Origin: Desulfobacteraceae bacterium
Lineage (GTDB): Bacteria; Desulfobacterota; Desulfobacteria; Desulfobacterales; Desulfobacteraceae
Reading direction: 5' to 3'
NCBI GenBank assembly: GCA_024225635.1
Contig: JAAEMK010000464.1
Coordinates: 1-64,000, forward strand
Length of the DNA stretch: 64,000 bases
Notes under the pieces: model-generated
What the model was told of the DNA's origin: nothing
The model's input: only the letters and a program-made list of their open reading frames with translations
The model's database searches: none
Made by a program: the position numbers and the translations under genes
Shown: positions 17,839 to 27,598 of the stretch, one piece after another
Layout of the letters: every line of letters begins with the position of its first letter
Position numbering within the stretch: the stretch's first letter is position 1

Positions 17839-20109
17839 TTACTCTGCCAGGCTCTTTTTATATTTGCAGCCTTTTTTCGGGCATTTGAGGAGCTTGCCTT
17901 CTTTTTTGGTCTCTTTCTGGATCAGGTAGTGGGAGTCGCACTCCGGGCAGGGGGTGTTTATAACCGGGTCCCAGGAGGCAAAACCGCAGTCCGGGTAGTT
18001 GTTGCATCCGAAAAAGATCTTTCCCCTGCGGGACCGTTTTTCCACGATGGCGCCGTTGCATCCGGGCTCCGGGCATTTTGCCCCGGTCTCCTTGCCGTTT
18101 GCCTCTCCGTTCACCGACTCGGTGTGCTTACAATCGGGGTAGCCGGTACAGGCAAGGAACTCGCCAAAGCGTCCCTCTTTCTTTACCATGGGGCTGCCGC
18201 ACTTGATGCAGTCTTTTACCTTTGTATTGTCGGTCTTTGTCTCGAGGATCTCGATGGTTCCCTTTTCGTCCCGGACATAGTTGCTTGAAAAGCTGCATTC
18301 AGGATAGCCGGTACAGGCAATGAAGTGACCGTTCCTTCCCATCTTGATGTTCAACGGCTTGCCGCAGGAGGGACAGGATAGACCCGTCTCGATGCCCACA
18401 CCCTTGACGCTGAGCATGTGCTCCTTTGCATGGTCGAGCTTCTCCTTGAAGGAGGTGTAAAAGTCGTTGAGCACATTCAGGGAGCGCTTGTTGCCGTTTT
18501 CGATCTCGTCCAGATCGTTCTCCATGCCGGCGGTGAAGTCGATGTCAAGGATCTCGGGAAACGAAGTCACCAGGAGATCGTTCACGATGAAGCCGAGCTC
18601 GCTTGGTACGAAGTAGCGGTTGATGAGATCCACATAGCCCTTGTCCCGGATGATGGAGAGGATCGATGCATAGGTACTTGGCCGTCCAATGCCGCTCTCC
18701 TCGAGCTCCTTGACCAGGGATGCTTCGGAAAATCGTGGCGGCGGTTTGGTAAAGTGCTGTTTGGGAATGATTTTTTTCCGTTCAAGGGTCATTCCCTCCT
18801 TGAGCTCGGGCAGGATCTGTTTGGCTTTATCGTTCTTGTCGTCGGCCGCGGCATAGAGGGCCGTGAATCCGGGGAATTTGACCGTGGTTCCACCAACCGT
18901 GAAGGTGTAGTTGCCCGCCTTGATGGTGATGGTGTTCTGGTCGATGAGGGCCTGGGCCATCTGGGAGGCGACAAACCTGTTCCAGATCAGTTCGTAGAGC
19001 TTGAACTGATCCTCGTTGAGAAAGGTTTCGAGGGCTTCCGGGGTGTTCTGGACCGACGTTGGCCGGATCGCTTCATGGGCGTCCTGGGCCTTGTTCTTGT
19101 TCTTGAAGACCCTGGGGTTCTCCAGGGCGTATTCGGCTCCGAAGCGCTCCTTGACGTGGGAGATCGCTTCCTGGGCGGCTTCGTCCGCCACCCGGATCGA
19201 GTCGGTACGCATGTAGGTGATCAGACCTTCCGGGCCGCCGGTACCGATCTCGATACCTTCGTAAAGCTGCTGGGCCACCAGCATGGTCTTTTTGGCCGAG
19301 AACCTGAGCCGGTTGATGGCGTCCTGCTGGAGCTTACTTGTGATGAAAGGGGGCAGGGGATTTCGCTTTATGGTGCGCTTGGCCAGCTTTTCCACCATAA
19401 AGCTTGCCGCCTCGAGCTCCTTGACGATCCTGGCGGAATTCTCCCCATCTGGAATATGGGCCTTTTTGCCGTCGATCTTGGCCAGGGCTGCCGTAAAGGC
19501 CGGGGGCAGGGACGCGTCCAGCTCGGCCTTGATGCTCCAGTACTCTTCGGGTTCAAAGGCGCGGATGGCCCTCTCCCGGTCGCAGATGATTCTCACGGCC
19601 ACGGATTGGACCCGGCCGGCGCTCAGGCCCCCCTGGACCCTGCGCCATAGCAGGGGGGAGATCTGGTAGCCCACGAGCCGGTCCAGCGACCGCCTTGTCT
19701 GCTGGGCCTCGTAACGGTCATGGTTGGGTTCCAGCGGGTTTTTGAGCGCCTCGTTGATCCCTTTTTTCGTTAGTTCGTGGAAGAGAACCCGGTAGAAGCT
19801 TCTTCCCTTTTTTTTGAGAACCTCGGCTGCATGGAATGCAATGGCTTCACCTTCACGGTCGGGGTCAGGGGCGAGATAGATGGTGTCGGTGTCCCCTGCC
19901 GCACTCTTGAGGGACTGGATCACCTTGGATTTTCCCTTGATGGTTACGTACTTGGCCTTAAAATCTTTTTCAATGTCGATGCCAAGTTCCTTTGGCGGCA
20001 GATCCTTTATGTGGCCGACGGTGGCGGCCACGTTGTAATCCTTGCCGACATATTTCTTAAGGGTCTTCACCTTGGTGGGGGACTCGACGATGAGTAAGGG
20101 TTTTTTCAC
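17839..20109 (-). CDS. topA: DNA topoisomerase I
   Basis: The 756-residue type IA topoisomerase has a TOPRIM domain (MKKPLLIVESPTKVKTLKK and DPDREGEAIAFH), an active-site Tyr in GLITYMRTDSIRV (about residue 300), and four C-terminal zinc-ribbon segments (CPSCGKPLNIKMG, CIKCGSPMVK, CPEPGCNG, CPECDSHY). It relaxes negative supercoils by single-strand passage. Length is normal. It overlaps dprA by 4 bp, a common pairing, so the two are probably co-translated. Confidence 0.97.
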   Translation of the reverse strand: MKKPLLIVESPTKVKTLKKYVGKDYNVAATVGHIKDLPPKELGIDIEKDFKAKYVTIKGKSKVIQSLKSAAGDTDTIYLAPDPDREGEAIAFHAAEVLKKKGRSFYRVLFHELTKKGINEALKNPLEPNHDRYEAQQTRRSLDRLVGYQISPLLWRRVQGGLSAGRVQSVAVRIICDRERAIRAFEPEEYWSIKAELDASLPPAFTAALAKIDGKKAHIPDGENSARIVKELEAASFMVEKLAKRTIKRNPLPPFITSKLQQDAINRLRFSAKKTMLVAQQLYEGIEIGTGGPEGLITYMRTDSIRVADEAAQEAISHVKERFGAEYALENPRVFKNKNKAQDAHEAIRPTSVQNTPEALETFLNEDQFKLYELIWNRFVASQMAQALIDQNTITIKAGNYTFTVGGTTVKFPGFTALYAAADDKNDKAKQILPELKEGMTLERKKIIPKQHFTKPPPRFSEASLVKELEESGIGRPSTYASILSIIRDKGYVDLINRYFVPSELGFIVNDLLVTSFPEILDIDFTAGMENDLDEIENGNKRSLNVLNDFYTSFKEKLDHAKEHMLSVKGVGIETGLSCPSCGKPLNIKMGRNGHFIACTGYPECSFSSNYVRDEKGTIEILETKTDNTKVKDCIKCGSPMVKKEGRFGEFLACTGYPDCKHTESVNGEANGKETGAKCPEPGCNGAIVEKRSRRGKIFFGCNNYPDCGFASWDPVINTPCPECDSHYLIQKETKKEGKLLKCPKKGCKYKKSLAE

Positions 20110-21233
20110 GGTTGCTCCTCTTTGATGGAAAACAGTTTTCCCGGAGATTGTTTTACAATGCCTTTTAGTTCCAGATCCAATAATGCAGCGGAAATGCTTC
20201 CGATATCGTGATTTGTTTTGTCAACGATCGCATCGATGTGCTGGGGATAAGGTTCAAGAATTGATACGATAGCTTGCTGGACTGTGTCAAGCAGATTTAT
20301 TTCGGCCGAAGCGGGTTTAGCCGGCAAGGGTTCGGCATGGACCATGTGATGCAGCTCTTCCATGATATCCGTATGGTTTTCCACCAGGGTCGCTCCCTGC
20401 CTGATAAGGGCATGGGGGCCTCGGCTCCTGGAGGAGTGGACGCTTCCGGGGACGGCAAACACCTCCCTTGAAAACTCTGCGGCAAGCCGTGCCGTGATCA
20501 GGGAGCCGCTTCTGGGGGCTGCCTCCACAACAACGGTTCCGGTTGATATGCCCGCAATAAGCCTGTTTCGTATGGGGAAATTCCTGGGCTCGGGCCGGGT
20601 GTGAGGGGAAAATTCCGACACAACGGCTCCCTTGCGGCTGATGTCGTGGAAGAGCCGGGTGTTTTCCCTGGGATAGATGCTGGCAAGCCCGTTTCCCAGG
20701 ATCGCAAGGGTCTTGCCGGTGGCGGCAAGGGCGCCTTTGTGGGCTGCTGTGTCTATGCCCCTTGCCATGCCGCTTACGATCTGGAATCCGGACAGGGCAA
20801 GGTCGTGGCCCAGCCGTGATGCCGTTTCAAGTCCGTAGGAGGTGGCGTTTCTCGATCCCACGATGGCGATGCAGGGACTGGTGGTATCCAGGGTGCCCCT
20901 GTAGGTGAAAAACGGGGGAGGGTCGGGAATCTCCCGTAACAGGGGCGGATAGTGCCGGTCATTCAGGGTTACTATGGAGAGACCGGCGCGATTGATTCCG
21001 TCCAGTTCCAGTTTCGCCTTTTCCGTGACCGTGCAGTTCAGGATGCCGTTGACCGCTTTTTTTGAAATTCCGCGTATGGTTTTAAGCTCGTCTTCCCCTG
21101 CGGTAAGGGCCGTTTCAGGGGTTTTGAACCTGTCTAAAAGGCGCTTGTACAAAAGGTTGCCAATCCCAGGGATCGATTTTAATACAAACCATGGCAGATG
21201 TGTGTTTGTGTCTTGGGTCATGTGTCTGGTCAT
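20106..21233 (-). CDS. dprA: DNA processing protein DprA
   Basis: The 375-residue protein has an N-terminal helical (SAM-like) domain, a Rossmann core with GSRNATSYG, GMARGIDTAAHKGAL and PAPRSG-like EAAPRSGSLITA, and a C-terminal winged helix (about 310-370). DprA loads RecA on incoming single-stranded DNA. It may matter for uptake of the mobile DNA seen elsewhere in this window, but that is inference. No clear ribosome binding site is seen; the start may be ATG at codon 5. Confidence 0.93.
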   Translation of the reverse strand: MTRHMTQDTNTHLPWFVLKSIPGIGNLLYKRLLDRFKTPETALTAGEDELKTIRGISKKAVNGILNCTVTEKAKLELDGINRAGLSIVTLNDRHYPPLLREIPDPPPFFTYRGTLDTTSPCIAIVGSRNATSYGLETASRLGHDLALSGFQIVSGMARGIDTAAHKGALAATGKTLAILGNGLASIYPRENTRLFHDISRKGAVVSEFSPHTRPEPRNFPIRNRLIAGISTGTVVVEAAPRSGSLITARLAAEFSREVFAVPGSVHSSRSRGPHALIRQGATLVENHTDIMEELHHMVHAEPLPAKPASAEINLLDTVQQAIVSILEPYPQHIDAIVDKTNHDIGSISAALLDLELKGIVKQSPGKLFSIKEEQP

Positions 21234-21320
21234 CTGTTGAAAGAACGTGGACCCCTGGGCGAAAAGGTACGGCCCAGGCGGCTTTTACCTGTTTTGTCTG
21301 TTGTGATCATTGGTTGCGGA

Positions 21321-22022
21321 TCACTGAAAGGCTTTCAGTTTCTGCTCAGCCTTTTCCCCAGCCGGGGTGAACGGGTAGCGTTTCACCACCAGCTTGAGAT
21401 AGTGGTGGGCCCTGTCACTGTCTTCAAGACTCAGATAAGCATAGGCGGTCTTGAGAAGTGCGTCAGGCACTTTTGCTCTTTTGGGATAACGGTCGACAAG
21501 CTCTTTGAATGTTTCGATGGCATTGGGGTATTTTCCCATGGAATAGCTGCATTCACCAAGCCAGTAAAGGGCGTTGTCGGCAAGTTCAGCATCCGGATGC
21601 CGGGTCACATAAGTCTTGAAGAGCTGTGCGGCCTCCTGGAAATTTTCCTCCAGGAGAAGTCCCCTGGCGGTTTTGTACAGACGCGTCGGGTCTGTCTCTC
21701 TCCGGAGCTTTGTGCTGCTCGCGGTCGGTTTCGGGGTCGTCTTAACCTGTGGTTTGGGCCTTTCAAGGGCGTCAATTCGCTGTTCAAGCACCCCAATGGA
21801 CCGCTCCTGGGACGAAAGCGTGTTCTGGATCGTCCCGAGAAGGGTCTTTATCTCGTTCAGCTGCGCGTTGATCTGTTCCGTTTCGCCGGGCGCCGCAACT
21901 TCAGGCTGAACCGCGGGTTCCGGTGCCGGCTTCGGGGTAACCATGGCGCAGGAGGCGAGCATCACACCTGCGAACAGGAGTGATGCCGCCGCCGTAACGG
22001 CCTTTAGGCTGCCTTGCTGCAT
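21321..22022 (-). CDS. cpoB: Cell division coordinator CpoB/YbgF-like lipoprotein
   Basis: A signal peptide ends in lipobox LASC (about residues 22-25). A coiled-coil segment follows (about 50-90), then three TPR units (LYKTARGLLLEENFQEAA, ALYWLGECSYSMGKYPNAIE, DALLKTAYAYLSLEDSD). YbgF/CpoB links peptidoglycan synthesis to outer-membrane constriction with the Tol-Pal system. The lipobox is unlike E. coli CpoB, which is soluble; many other proteobacterial members are lipoproteins. It overlaps the secF stop by 1 bp. Confidence 0.87.
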   Translation of the reverse strand: MQQGSLKAVTAAASLLFAGVMLASCAMVTPKPAPEPAVQPEVAAPGETEQINAQLNEIKTLLGTIQNTLSSQERSIGVLEQRIDALERPKPQVKTTPKPTASSTKLRRETDPTRLYKTARGLLLEENFQEAAQLFKTYVTRHPDAELADNALYWLGECSYSMGKYPNAIETFKELVDRYPKRAKVPDALLKTAYAYLSLEDSDRAHHYLKLVVKRYPFTPAGEKAEQKLKAFQ

Positions 22023-23050
22023 TACCGCTTGCTCCAGGCAAGAAGAATGGGGCTTGCAACAAATACGGATGAGTAGGTACCGATGATGATTCCCACGATC
22101 ATTGTAAATGCAAAGTTGTGGATGATCTCTCCGCCCAGGAAGAAGAGGGAGAAGAGTACCACAAGGGTGGTCAATGATGTGAGTATGGTCCGGCTCAGCG
22201 TTTCGTTGATGCTCCGGTTGATGATCTGCTCAAGGGGTGCCTTGTGCATCTGCTTCATGTTCTCGCGGATCCGGTCAAACACGATGATCGTATCGTTGAG
22301 GGAGTATCCGATGATGGTCAGAAGCGCTGCAATGATGGGCAGGGAAAACTCAAGATCCAGGATGGAGAAAATCCCCACGGTGATGGTGACATCGTGGATC
22401 AGGGCCACGATGGCGCCCATGGCGAACTTGAGCTCCAGGCGCCAGAACAGGATCAGGGTGACCACCAGGGCGGCGCCGATGAGCATCACCATGCTCATGT
22501 TGAAGATCGACAAAAAGTAGACCGCCGTCATAAGGGCGCCTGCCGTGACGCCGGACAGTATCCATTTCATCTCAAACCTGCCCGAGATGTAGATGGTGAT
22601 GAAGAGCAGGGAGTAGAACATGGCCAGCAACGCCTTTTTTCTCAGATCCTTGCCCACCTGGGGGCCGACCATTTCGATCCTTCGGATCTCGGGCTCGATG
22701 CCTGTTGCGGCTTTCAGGGCTTTCTCCATGGATTTGGAAAAGCCTTCGCCTGTCATGGCGGGCCTGCTGGTCCGGATCAGGAACTCGTTATCCTCGACGG
22801 CGCCGAAGTTCTGGACCGATGAGTTCTCAAGGTTCACCTGGCCCAGGCCCGAACGGATGTCCTTGATGGACGGCTGCTGGGAAAATTTCACCTGGACCAG
22901 GGTACCGCCTGAAAAGTCGATACCGAAGTTGGGACCCTTGTGGATGAGCAGGGAGACCACGGTGATCGCGATCAGCGTAAGGGAGAAGATAAAACCAAGG
23001 TTCCTCTTCCCTGTAATATCTAGATTTATGTCGGGTTTTATAAACTGCAT
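22022..23050 (-). CDS. secF: Protein translocase subunit SecF
   Basis: The 342-residue protein has six membrane helices and the SecF signatures FGIDFSGGTLVQV at the N-terminus and GYSLNDTIIVFDRIREN in helix 4-5. With SecD it uses the proton gradient to pull secreted proteins across the membrane. It follows secD directly in the yajC-secD-secF operon. Confidence 0.97.
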   Translation of the reverse strand: MQFIKPDINLDITGKRNLGFIFSLTLIAITVVSLLIHKGPNFGIDFSGGTLVQVKFSQQPSIKDIRSGLGQVNLENSSVQNFGAVEDNEFLIRTSRPAMTGEGFSKSMEKALKAATGIEPEIRRIEMVGPQVGKDLRKKALLAMFYSLLFITIYISGRFEMKWILSGVTAGALMTAVYFLSIFNMSMVMLIGAALVVTLILFWRLELKFAMGAIVALIHDVTITVGIFSILDLEFSLPIIAALLTIIGYSLNDTIIVFDRIRENMKQMHKAPLEQIINRSINETLSRTILTSLTTLVVLFSLFFLGGEIIHNFAFTMIVGIIIGTYSSVFVASPILLAWSKR

Positions 23051-23067
23051 TGAATAAAGAGCTCCTT

Positions 23068-24645
23068 TTAAATGCTGAGGGTTGATACCTTTTTCCCGGA
23101 AATGAAAAAGTCAAAACAGCTCTTTGACAGCACCAGGGCCGTAAAGAGACTTGCGATGATACCGAGACCCAGTGTGACGGCAAAACCCTTGACCGGTCCT
23201 GTTCCGAACTGGAACAGCACCACGGCTACGATAAGGGTGGTCACGTTGGCATCAAGCACCGTAAGGGTCGCCCTGGCAAAGCCTGCCTGGACCGCAGCCG
23301 CCGGTGTTTTCCCAGAAAAGAGCTCTTCCCGGATTCGTTCAAAAATGATGACGTTGGCATCCACGGCCATGCCGATGGTGAGGATGATACCGGCAATGCC
23401 CGGAAGGGTCAGGGTAGCCTGGAAGGCTGCAAGTCCCCCTCCGATGAGGATGATGTTCATCACAAGGGCGAAATCGGCAATAAGGCCTGCGCCCCTGTAG
23501 TAGAGAGCCATGAAGAGAATCACAAGGATACCTCCCATGATCATGGAGATGATGCCCATGCGGATGGAGTCGGCGCCCAGGGTCGGGCCTACGGTCCGCT
23601 CCTCGATGATCTTCACGGGCGCCGGCAGCGCGCCGGCCCTGAGGGCGATGGCAAGATCCCTTGCCTCGTCGGTGGTGAAGTTACCGGTAATCCTGGCCTT
23701 TCCGCCGGCAATTCTGTCCTGGATCACGGGTGCGGAGTAAACGGTCTTGTCAAGGACGATGGCCAGCCGTTTCTTGATGTTCTCTCCGGTGATCCGCTCG
23801 AACAGCCGGGCGCCCTTGCGGTCGAATTCGATTCCTACATAGGGTTCGTTGAACTGGGAGTCGATCATCACCCGGGCGTCGGTGAGGGAGCTGCCGTCAA
23901 GGAGCACCCGCTTCTTGATCAGAAAGGGGGTCTTGCTGACATGTCCGGTCTGGGGATCCTCTTTGACCTGGTAGAGAATCATATCACCCGGAGGAGGGGT
24001 GCCCTTGAGGGCCGTGGCCACATCAGCGGTTTCATCCACCAGCTGGAAGTTTAGCCGTGCGGTCCTGCCGATGAGGTCCTTTGCGCGCTGGGTGTCGGTG
24101 ACGCCGGGAAGCTGAACCAGGATCCTGTTTTCCCCCTGGATCCGGATGTCGGGCTCGCTCACGCCGAACTCGTCGATTCGGTTCCGGATGGTTTCAAGGG
24201 CCTGTTCCGTCGCCATTTTGCGGATGTTGTCGGCCTCCTGGTCGGGCAGGCGGAGGGTGATGGTGCTCTTTTCTCCGTCCTTTTTGGTTGAAGCAACCAC
24301 CAGGGAACTGAAATCATCGGAAAGGATCTTGTTGAAGCCGTCGATATTTTCCTGGCCATCCAGAACCGCGGTGATAGCGTTGTCCGCATCATGGGAGATT
24401 CCACTGTGCTTGACGTTGTCGCTTCTCAGTTCCTTTTTCAACTCATGGATGGTTCGTTCGACGGTTGTTTCAACAGCTTTTTCGTTTTGAACTTCAAGGA
24501 CAAGGTTCATTCCGCCCTGGAGGTCAAGCCCCAGGTTGATTTTCTTGTGGGGCCAGCAGTCTGAACAGAAGGTGGGAAGAAGATATACCATTGCTGCAGC
24601 CAGTATCGCCGTGATTAGGGTTCCTCTCCATGTAAGTATCTTCAC
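23068..24645 (-). CDS. secD: Protein translocase subunit SecD
   Basis: The 525-residue protein has an N-terminal helix followed by LGLDLQGGMNLVLEV, a large periplasmic P1 domain, and a C-terminal five-helix block with GMAVDANVIIFERIREEL. It pairs with SecF. The start is GTG with CAGGAG upstream. Length fits the family. Confidence 0.97.
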   Translation of the reverse strand: MKILTWRGTLITAILAAAMVYLLPTFCSDCWPHKKINLGLDLQGGMNLVLEVQNEKAVETTVERTIHELKKELRSDNVKHSGISHDADNAITAVLDGQENIDGFNKILSDDFSSLVVASTKKDGEKSTITLRLPDQEADNIRKMATEQALETIRNRIDEFGVSEPDIRIQGENRILVQLPGVTDTQRAKDLIGRTARLNFQLVDETADVATALKGTPPPGDMILYQVKEDPQTGHVSKTPFLIKKRVLLDGSSLTDARVMIDSQFNEPYVGIEFDRKGARLFERITGENIKKRLAIVLDKTVYSAPVIQDRIAGGKARITGNFTTDEARDLAIALRAGALPAPVKIIEERTVGPTLGADSIRMGIISMIMGGILVILFMALYYRGAGLIADFALVMNIILIGGGLAAFQATLTLPGIAGIILTIGMAVDANVIIFERIREELFSGKTPAAAVQAGFARATLTVLDANVTTLIVAVVLFQFGTGPVKGFAVTLGLGIIASLFTALVLSKSCFDFFISGKKVSTLSI

Positions 24646-24670
24646 GCTAATTGCTCCTGATCCGGTTTAT

Positions 24671-25015
24671 TTATTTTTTTTTCTTATCTTTTTTCTGGGG
24701 GGCTGACCCTTGTGAGGTTGCACCAACATTGCCACGGCTGATCTTGATCTTGACGCTGTCGGCAATCTCAAGGGTTACGGTGGTGTCGTCAAGGGAGGTG
24801 ATGGTACCGTGGATGCCGCCCGAGGTGATGATTCTGTCTCCTTTTTTCAGGTTGTTGATCATGTTCTGGTGTTCTTTTGCTTTCTTCTGCTGGGGCCTGA
24901 TGAGCAGAAAATAAAAGATAACGAACATGAGGATGAGGGGTACAAATGCTGTAATACCACCTGATTGTCCTCCCTGTGCTCCGGCCTGTCCCATTGCAAA
25001 TGCTGTATCGATCAA
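24671..25015 (-). CDS. yajC: Preprotein translocase accessory protein YajC
   Basis: One membrane helix (LILMFVIFYFLLIRPQQKK, about residues 26-44) with the diagnostic RPQQKK motif is followed by a small beta domain (LKKGDRIITSGGIHGTI) and a lysine-rich tail. The start is TTG with AAGGAGG upstream. It is the first gene of the yajC-secD-secF block. Confidence 0.95.
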   Translation of the reverse strand: MIDTAFAMGQAGAQGGQSGGITAFVPLILMFVIFYFLLIRPQQKKAKEHQNMINNLKKGDRIITSGGIHGTITSLDDTTVTLEIADSVKIKISRGNVGATSQGSAPQKKDKKKK

Positions 25016-25033
25016 AAAAAACCTCCTTGGTTA

Positions 25034-25852
25034 TTAGCCTTTTTCCTCAGGCTGTTGTGCGGGTATCCAGATCGTTTCACCGTCGAACCGGATTTTATCC
25101 ACATCGTCATAGTTTATCTCTTCTAAGAGAGTAAATACTTCATTCATGTTATAAACGACAACCTTGCTGAGAGGTTCCAGAATATTGATGTCCGCTGAAA
25201 CTTTCTTCTCAAGAAGATTGTAGATGATCACCATGTTTTCAGAGAACTTCAGCAATCGTCCAATACCGGAACTGTACCCCGAGTTCAGGGGTTCGTCCGC
25301 CTTGTTCGAAACTGTTATCCCCCGGGCCTGGTAATACTCCTGGATGATCCTGAAGTGGACGTTCCAGATGTTGTCCCCGGGCTGGACGACATAGATGCCG
25401 TACCGGTCGGTGGTTACCGGCTCAACTTCCCCGGATTCTTTGATCCGTTCCTCAAAGACCTTGCTGTCCTTTCTGAAGCTCTTTTCAAGGATGTCCCGCA
25501 TGGATACGGTGGTTTTGCCCACCTTGAACGATTCATCCGAATTGACGATCATGTCAAGGCTGTCGTTGACCCCCAGCTCCTCTTTTCTCTTGTCCATGAG
25601 CCGGGTGAGCTCTTTGTCCTTGTCAAGTTCTGTATAGTCAATCTCGGGAAGCTGTTCAATGGTTCCCGAGACCACCATATCGCTGTCTTCCTCCGGGCGA
25701 ACTTCGGGAACGCTCTGTTCGACGCTTTCGGTCCCCTTTTTTTCCGGGGGTTCCCTGAGGATGTTCCAGGCCAGGATTCCGGCAATCACCAACGCTGCAA
25801 CCGCTGCAATCCTGACCAGTTTAGTCGTGTTATTCCCTTGTTTTCGAGGCAT
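25034..25852 (-). CDS. Membrane-anchored LysM-like protein
   Basis: Residues about 12-32 form one membrane helix, followed by an acidic low-complexity linker and a periplasmic part with a LysM-like opening (YVVQPGDNIWNVHF, about residue 148) and a second stretch (VDKIRFDGETIWIP) at the end. It may bind peptidoglycan. It lies just upstream of yajC. ATG 25852 has AAGGAG upstream, which beats the earlier ATG. I do not recognise a named family. Confidence 0.75.
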   Translation of the reverse strand: MPRKQGNNTTKLVRIAAVAALVIAGILAWNILREPPEKKGTESVEQSVPEVRPEEDSDMVVSGTIEQLPEIDYTELDKDKELTRLMDKRKEELGVNDSLDMIVNSDESFKVGKTTVSMRDILEKSFRKDSKVFEERIKESGEVEPVTTDRYGIYVVQPGDNIWNVHFRIIQEYYQARGITVSNKADEPLNSGYSSGIGRLLKFSENMVIIYNLLEKKVSADINILEPLSKVVVYNMNEVFTLLEEINYDDVDKIRFDGETIWIPAQQPEEKG

Positions 25853-25910
25853 TGACACTCCTTGCAAGCCTAGTCACCCCTATTTCAGATACACAAAACA
25901 GAAATGTATG

Positions 25911-27374
25911 TCAAGAGTCACAGGTGATTTTGCTTTCGTCCAGGATCATTGAGGAATCGCTCTCTATGAAGATGGTGACATTGCGCTTGGCCTCGATGTT
26001 CATGATCTCTTCCCGTTTTTTGTTGAGAAGGTAGTAGGCCACCTTATCAGGAAGTATCGCTTTAACCTGTTTGCCCTCCGCCTTGATGGTTTCAAGGCTC
26101 AGTTTGCGCATGAAGGCGAGCCCCAGGGTCTCAATGTTTGGAACGATTCCCCGTCCCTGGCAGTGCTGGCAGGTTTTGAAGCTGCCAAAGGTGATGGCCG
26201 ACCGGATCTTCTGACGGGACATCTCCACCAGTCCAAAGGCGGATATCCCTCCGACCTTTGTCTTGGCCTTGTCTGACTTGAGGCACCGTTTCAGGGCCTT
26301 GGTGACCTCTGACTTGTGTTTTTTCTCCTTCATGTCGATGAAATCGATCACGATCAAGCCGCCCATGTCCCGGAGCCTCAGCTGGCGCGCCACCTCTTCG
26401 GCGGCTTCGAGGTTGGTGTGGTAGGCTGTCTGCTCGATGTTTTTTCTTCCCGTGGATTTTCCCGAGTTCACGTCAATGGCCACCAGGGCTTCCGTCTGGT
26501 CGATAACGATGGCGCCGCCGGACTTCAAGGGCGCCTTGGTCTCGAAGATGGAAGCGATCTGATCTTCAATCTGGTATTTGGTGAAGATCGGTTTTTCCCC
26601 CTTGAACTGTTTGACAATCTTCTCCTGCTTGGGGGCGATGACCTTCATGAAGTCCTTTACCTCTCTGAAGACTTCAGGATCATCGATGAGGATCTCGGTG
26701 ACATCCGGGGTGAAATAATCCCTGAGGGAGCGGACCGCGAGGTTCTGCTCTCTGTAAAGAAGGGAAGGGGTCGGGTTGTTGACGGCTTTTTTGTTGATCT
26801 CTTTCCATGCCCGCATGAGGTACCGCATGTCCTGGGTCAGCATGGTCTTTGTGGCATTGCGCCCGGCGGTCCTTACGATGAGACCGAATCCTTCGGGCAG
26901 TTTCAGCTTTTCGGTGATTCCCTTGAGCCGTTTGCGTTCCTCCTCGTCGTTGATCTGGCGCGAGACCCCCCGGGTGGTGCTTCCGGGCATGAGAACCGAC
27001 AGGCGACCCGGCAGGGAAATGTATGTCGTGAGCATTGCACCCTTGTGCATGATGGGGTCCTTGGTCACCTGGATAATGAGCTCCTGTCCCTTTTTTACAA
27101 GCTTTGCAAAGCTTCGGTCTCCGGAGTCGCTGTCCAGAAAATAGTCGCTGTGGATCTCCTGTTTTTGCAGGAAACCGTTTTTATCCGCGCCATAATCGAC
27201 AAATACCGCTTGCAGGCTAGGTTCGACCCGGGTGATCGTTGCCTTATATATATTCCCCTGGGTTACCTTCCTGGCGGTTGTTTCAAGGTGAAACTCTTCC
27301 AGTTTGTTGTCTTTGATTCCAACTATTCTGCATTCGTCCGAATCCAGAGCGTTGATGAGTATCTTTCTGGTCAT
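25911..27374 (-). CDS. rng: Ribonuclease G/E family protein
   Basis: The 487-residue protein has an S1 RNA-binding domain (GNIYKATITRVEPSLQAVFVD), an RNase-H-like core with AIDVNSGKSTG and IVIDFIDMKEKKH (metal-binding Asp residues), and a zinc-link CQHCQGRG near residue 410. This is the length and layout of RNase G rather than of RNase E, which has a long C-terminal scaffold. It processes rRNA and mRNA in the cytoplasm. It is the first gene of the minus-strand block. Confidence 0.93.
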   Translation of the reverse strand: MTRKILINALDSDECRIVGIKDNKLEEFHLETTARKVTQGNIYKATITRVEPSLQAVFVDYGADKNGFLQKQEIHSDYFLDSDSGDRSFAKLVKKGQELIIQVTKDPIMHKGAMLTTYISLPGRLSVLMPGSTTRGVSRQINDEEERKRLKGITEKLKLPEGFGLIVRTAGRNATKTMLTQDMRYLMRAWKEINKKAVNNPTPSLLYREQNLAVRSLRDYFTPDVTEILIDDPEVFREVKDFMKVIAPKQEKIVKQFKGEKPIFTKYQIEDQIASIFETKAPLKSGGAIVIDQTEALVAIDVNSGKSTGRKNIEQTAYHTNLEAAEEVARQLRLRDMGGLIVIDFIDMKEKKHKSEVTKALKRCLKSDKAKTKVGGISAFGLVEMSRQKIRSAITFGSFKTCQHCQGRGIVPNIETLGLAFMRKLSLETIKAEGKQVKAILPDKVAYYLLNKKREEIMNIEAKRNVTIFIESDSSMILDESKITCDS

Positions 27375-27533
27375 TAAAAGTGTCTTTTAGCCTCCTCCTA
27401 TAATTTAAACAAGGTTAGTTCGGGTGAATATTTTTCAGTAACTCTTTAAACTATTCGATCGGGAGGCTCAAGTCAAATTATTTTATCGATTCCGGGTCGA
27501 CCAGTCTTGCTATTTCCCGGATAGTATGGCATT

Positions 27534-27539
27534 TATAAT
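27534..27539 (+). promoter_or_regulatory. Possible -10 box upstream of leuS
   Basis: A perfect TATAAT lies 60 bp before the leuS start, in the gap divergent from rng. No good -35 sits at 17 bp; the nearest TTGCTA is 21 bp upstream. Support is weak. Confidence 0.35.
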
Positions 27540-27598
27540 CCTTTTAATGATAACTATTTATAGGAAAATATTCTGAATTTCGGAGGTAATCGTATATC

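Noticed and set aside
18418-19650. Long plus-strand frame of 410 codons opposite topA
   Set aside because: It lies wholly inside topA, which has clear family motifs, and its translation is low-complexity and lacks any domain.
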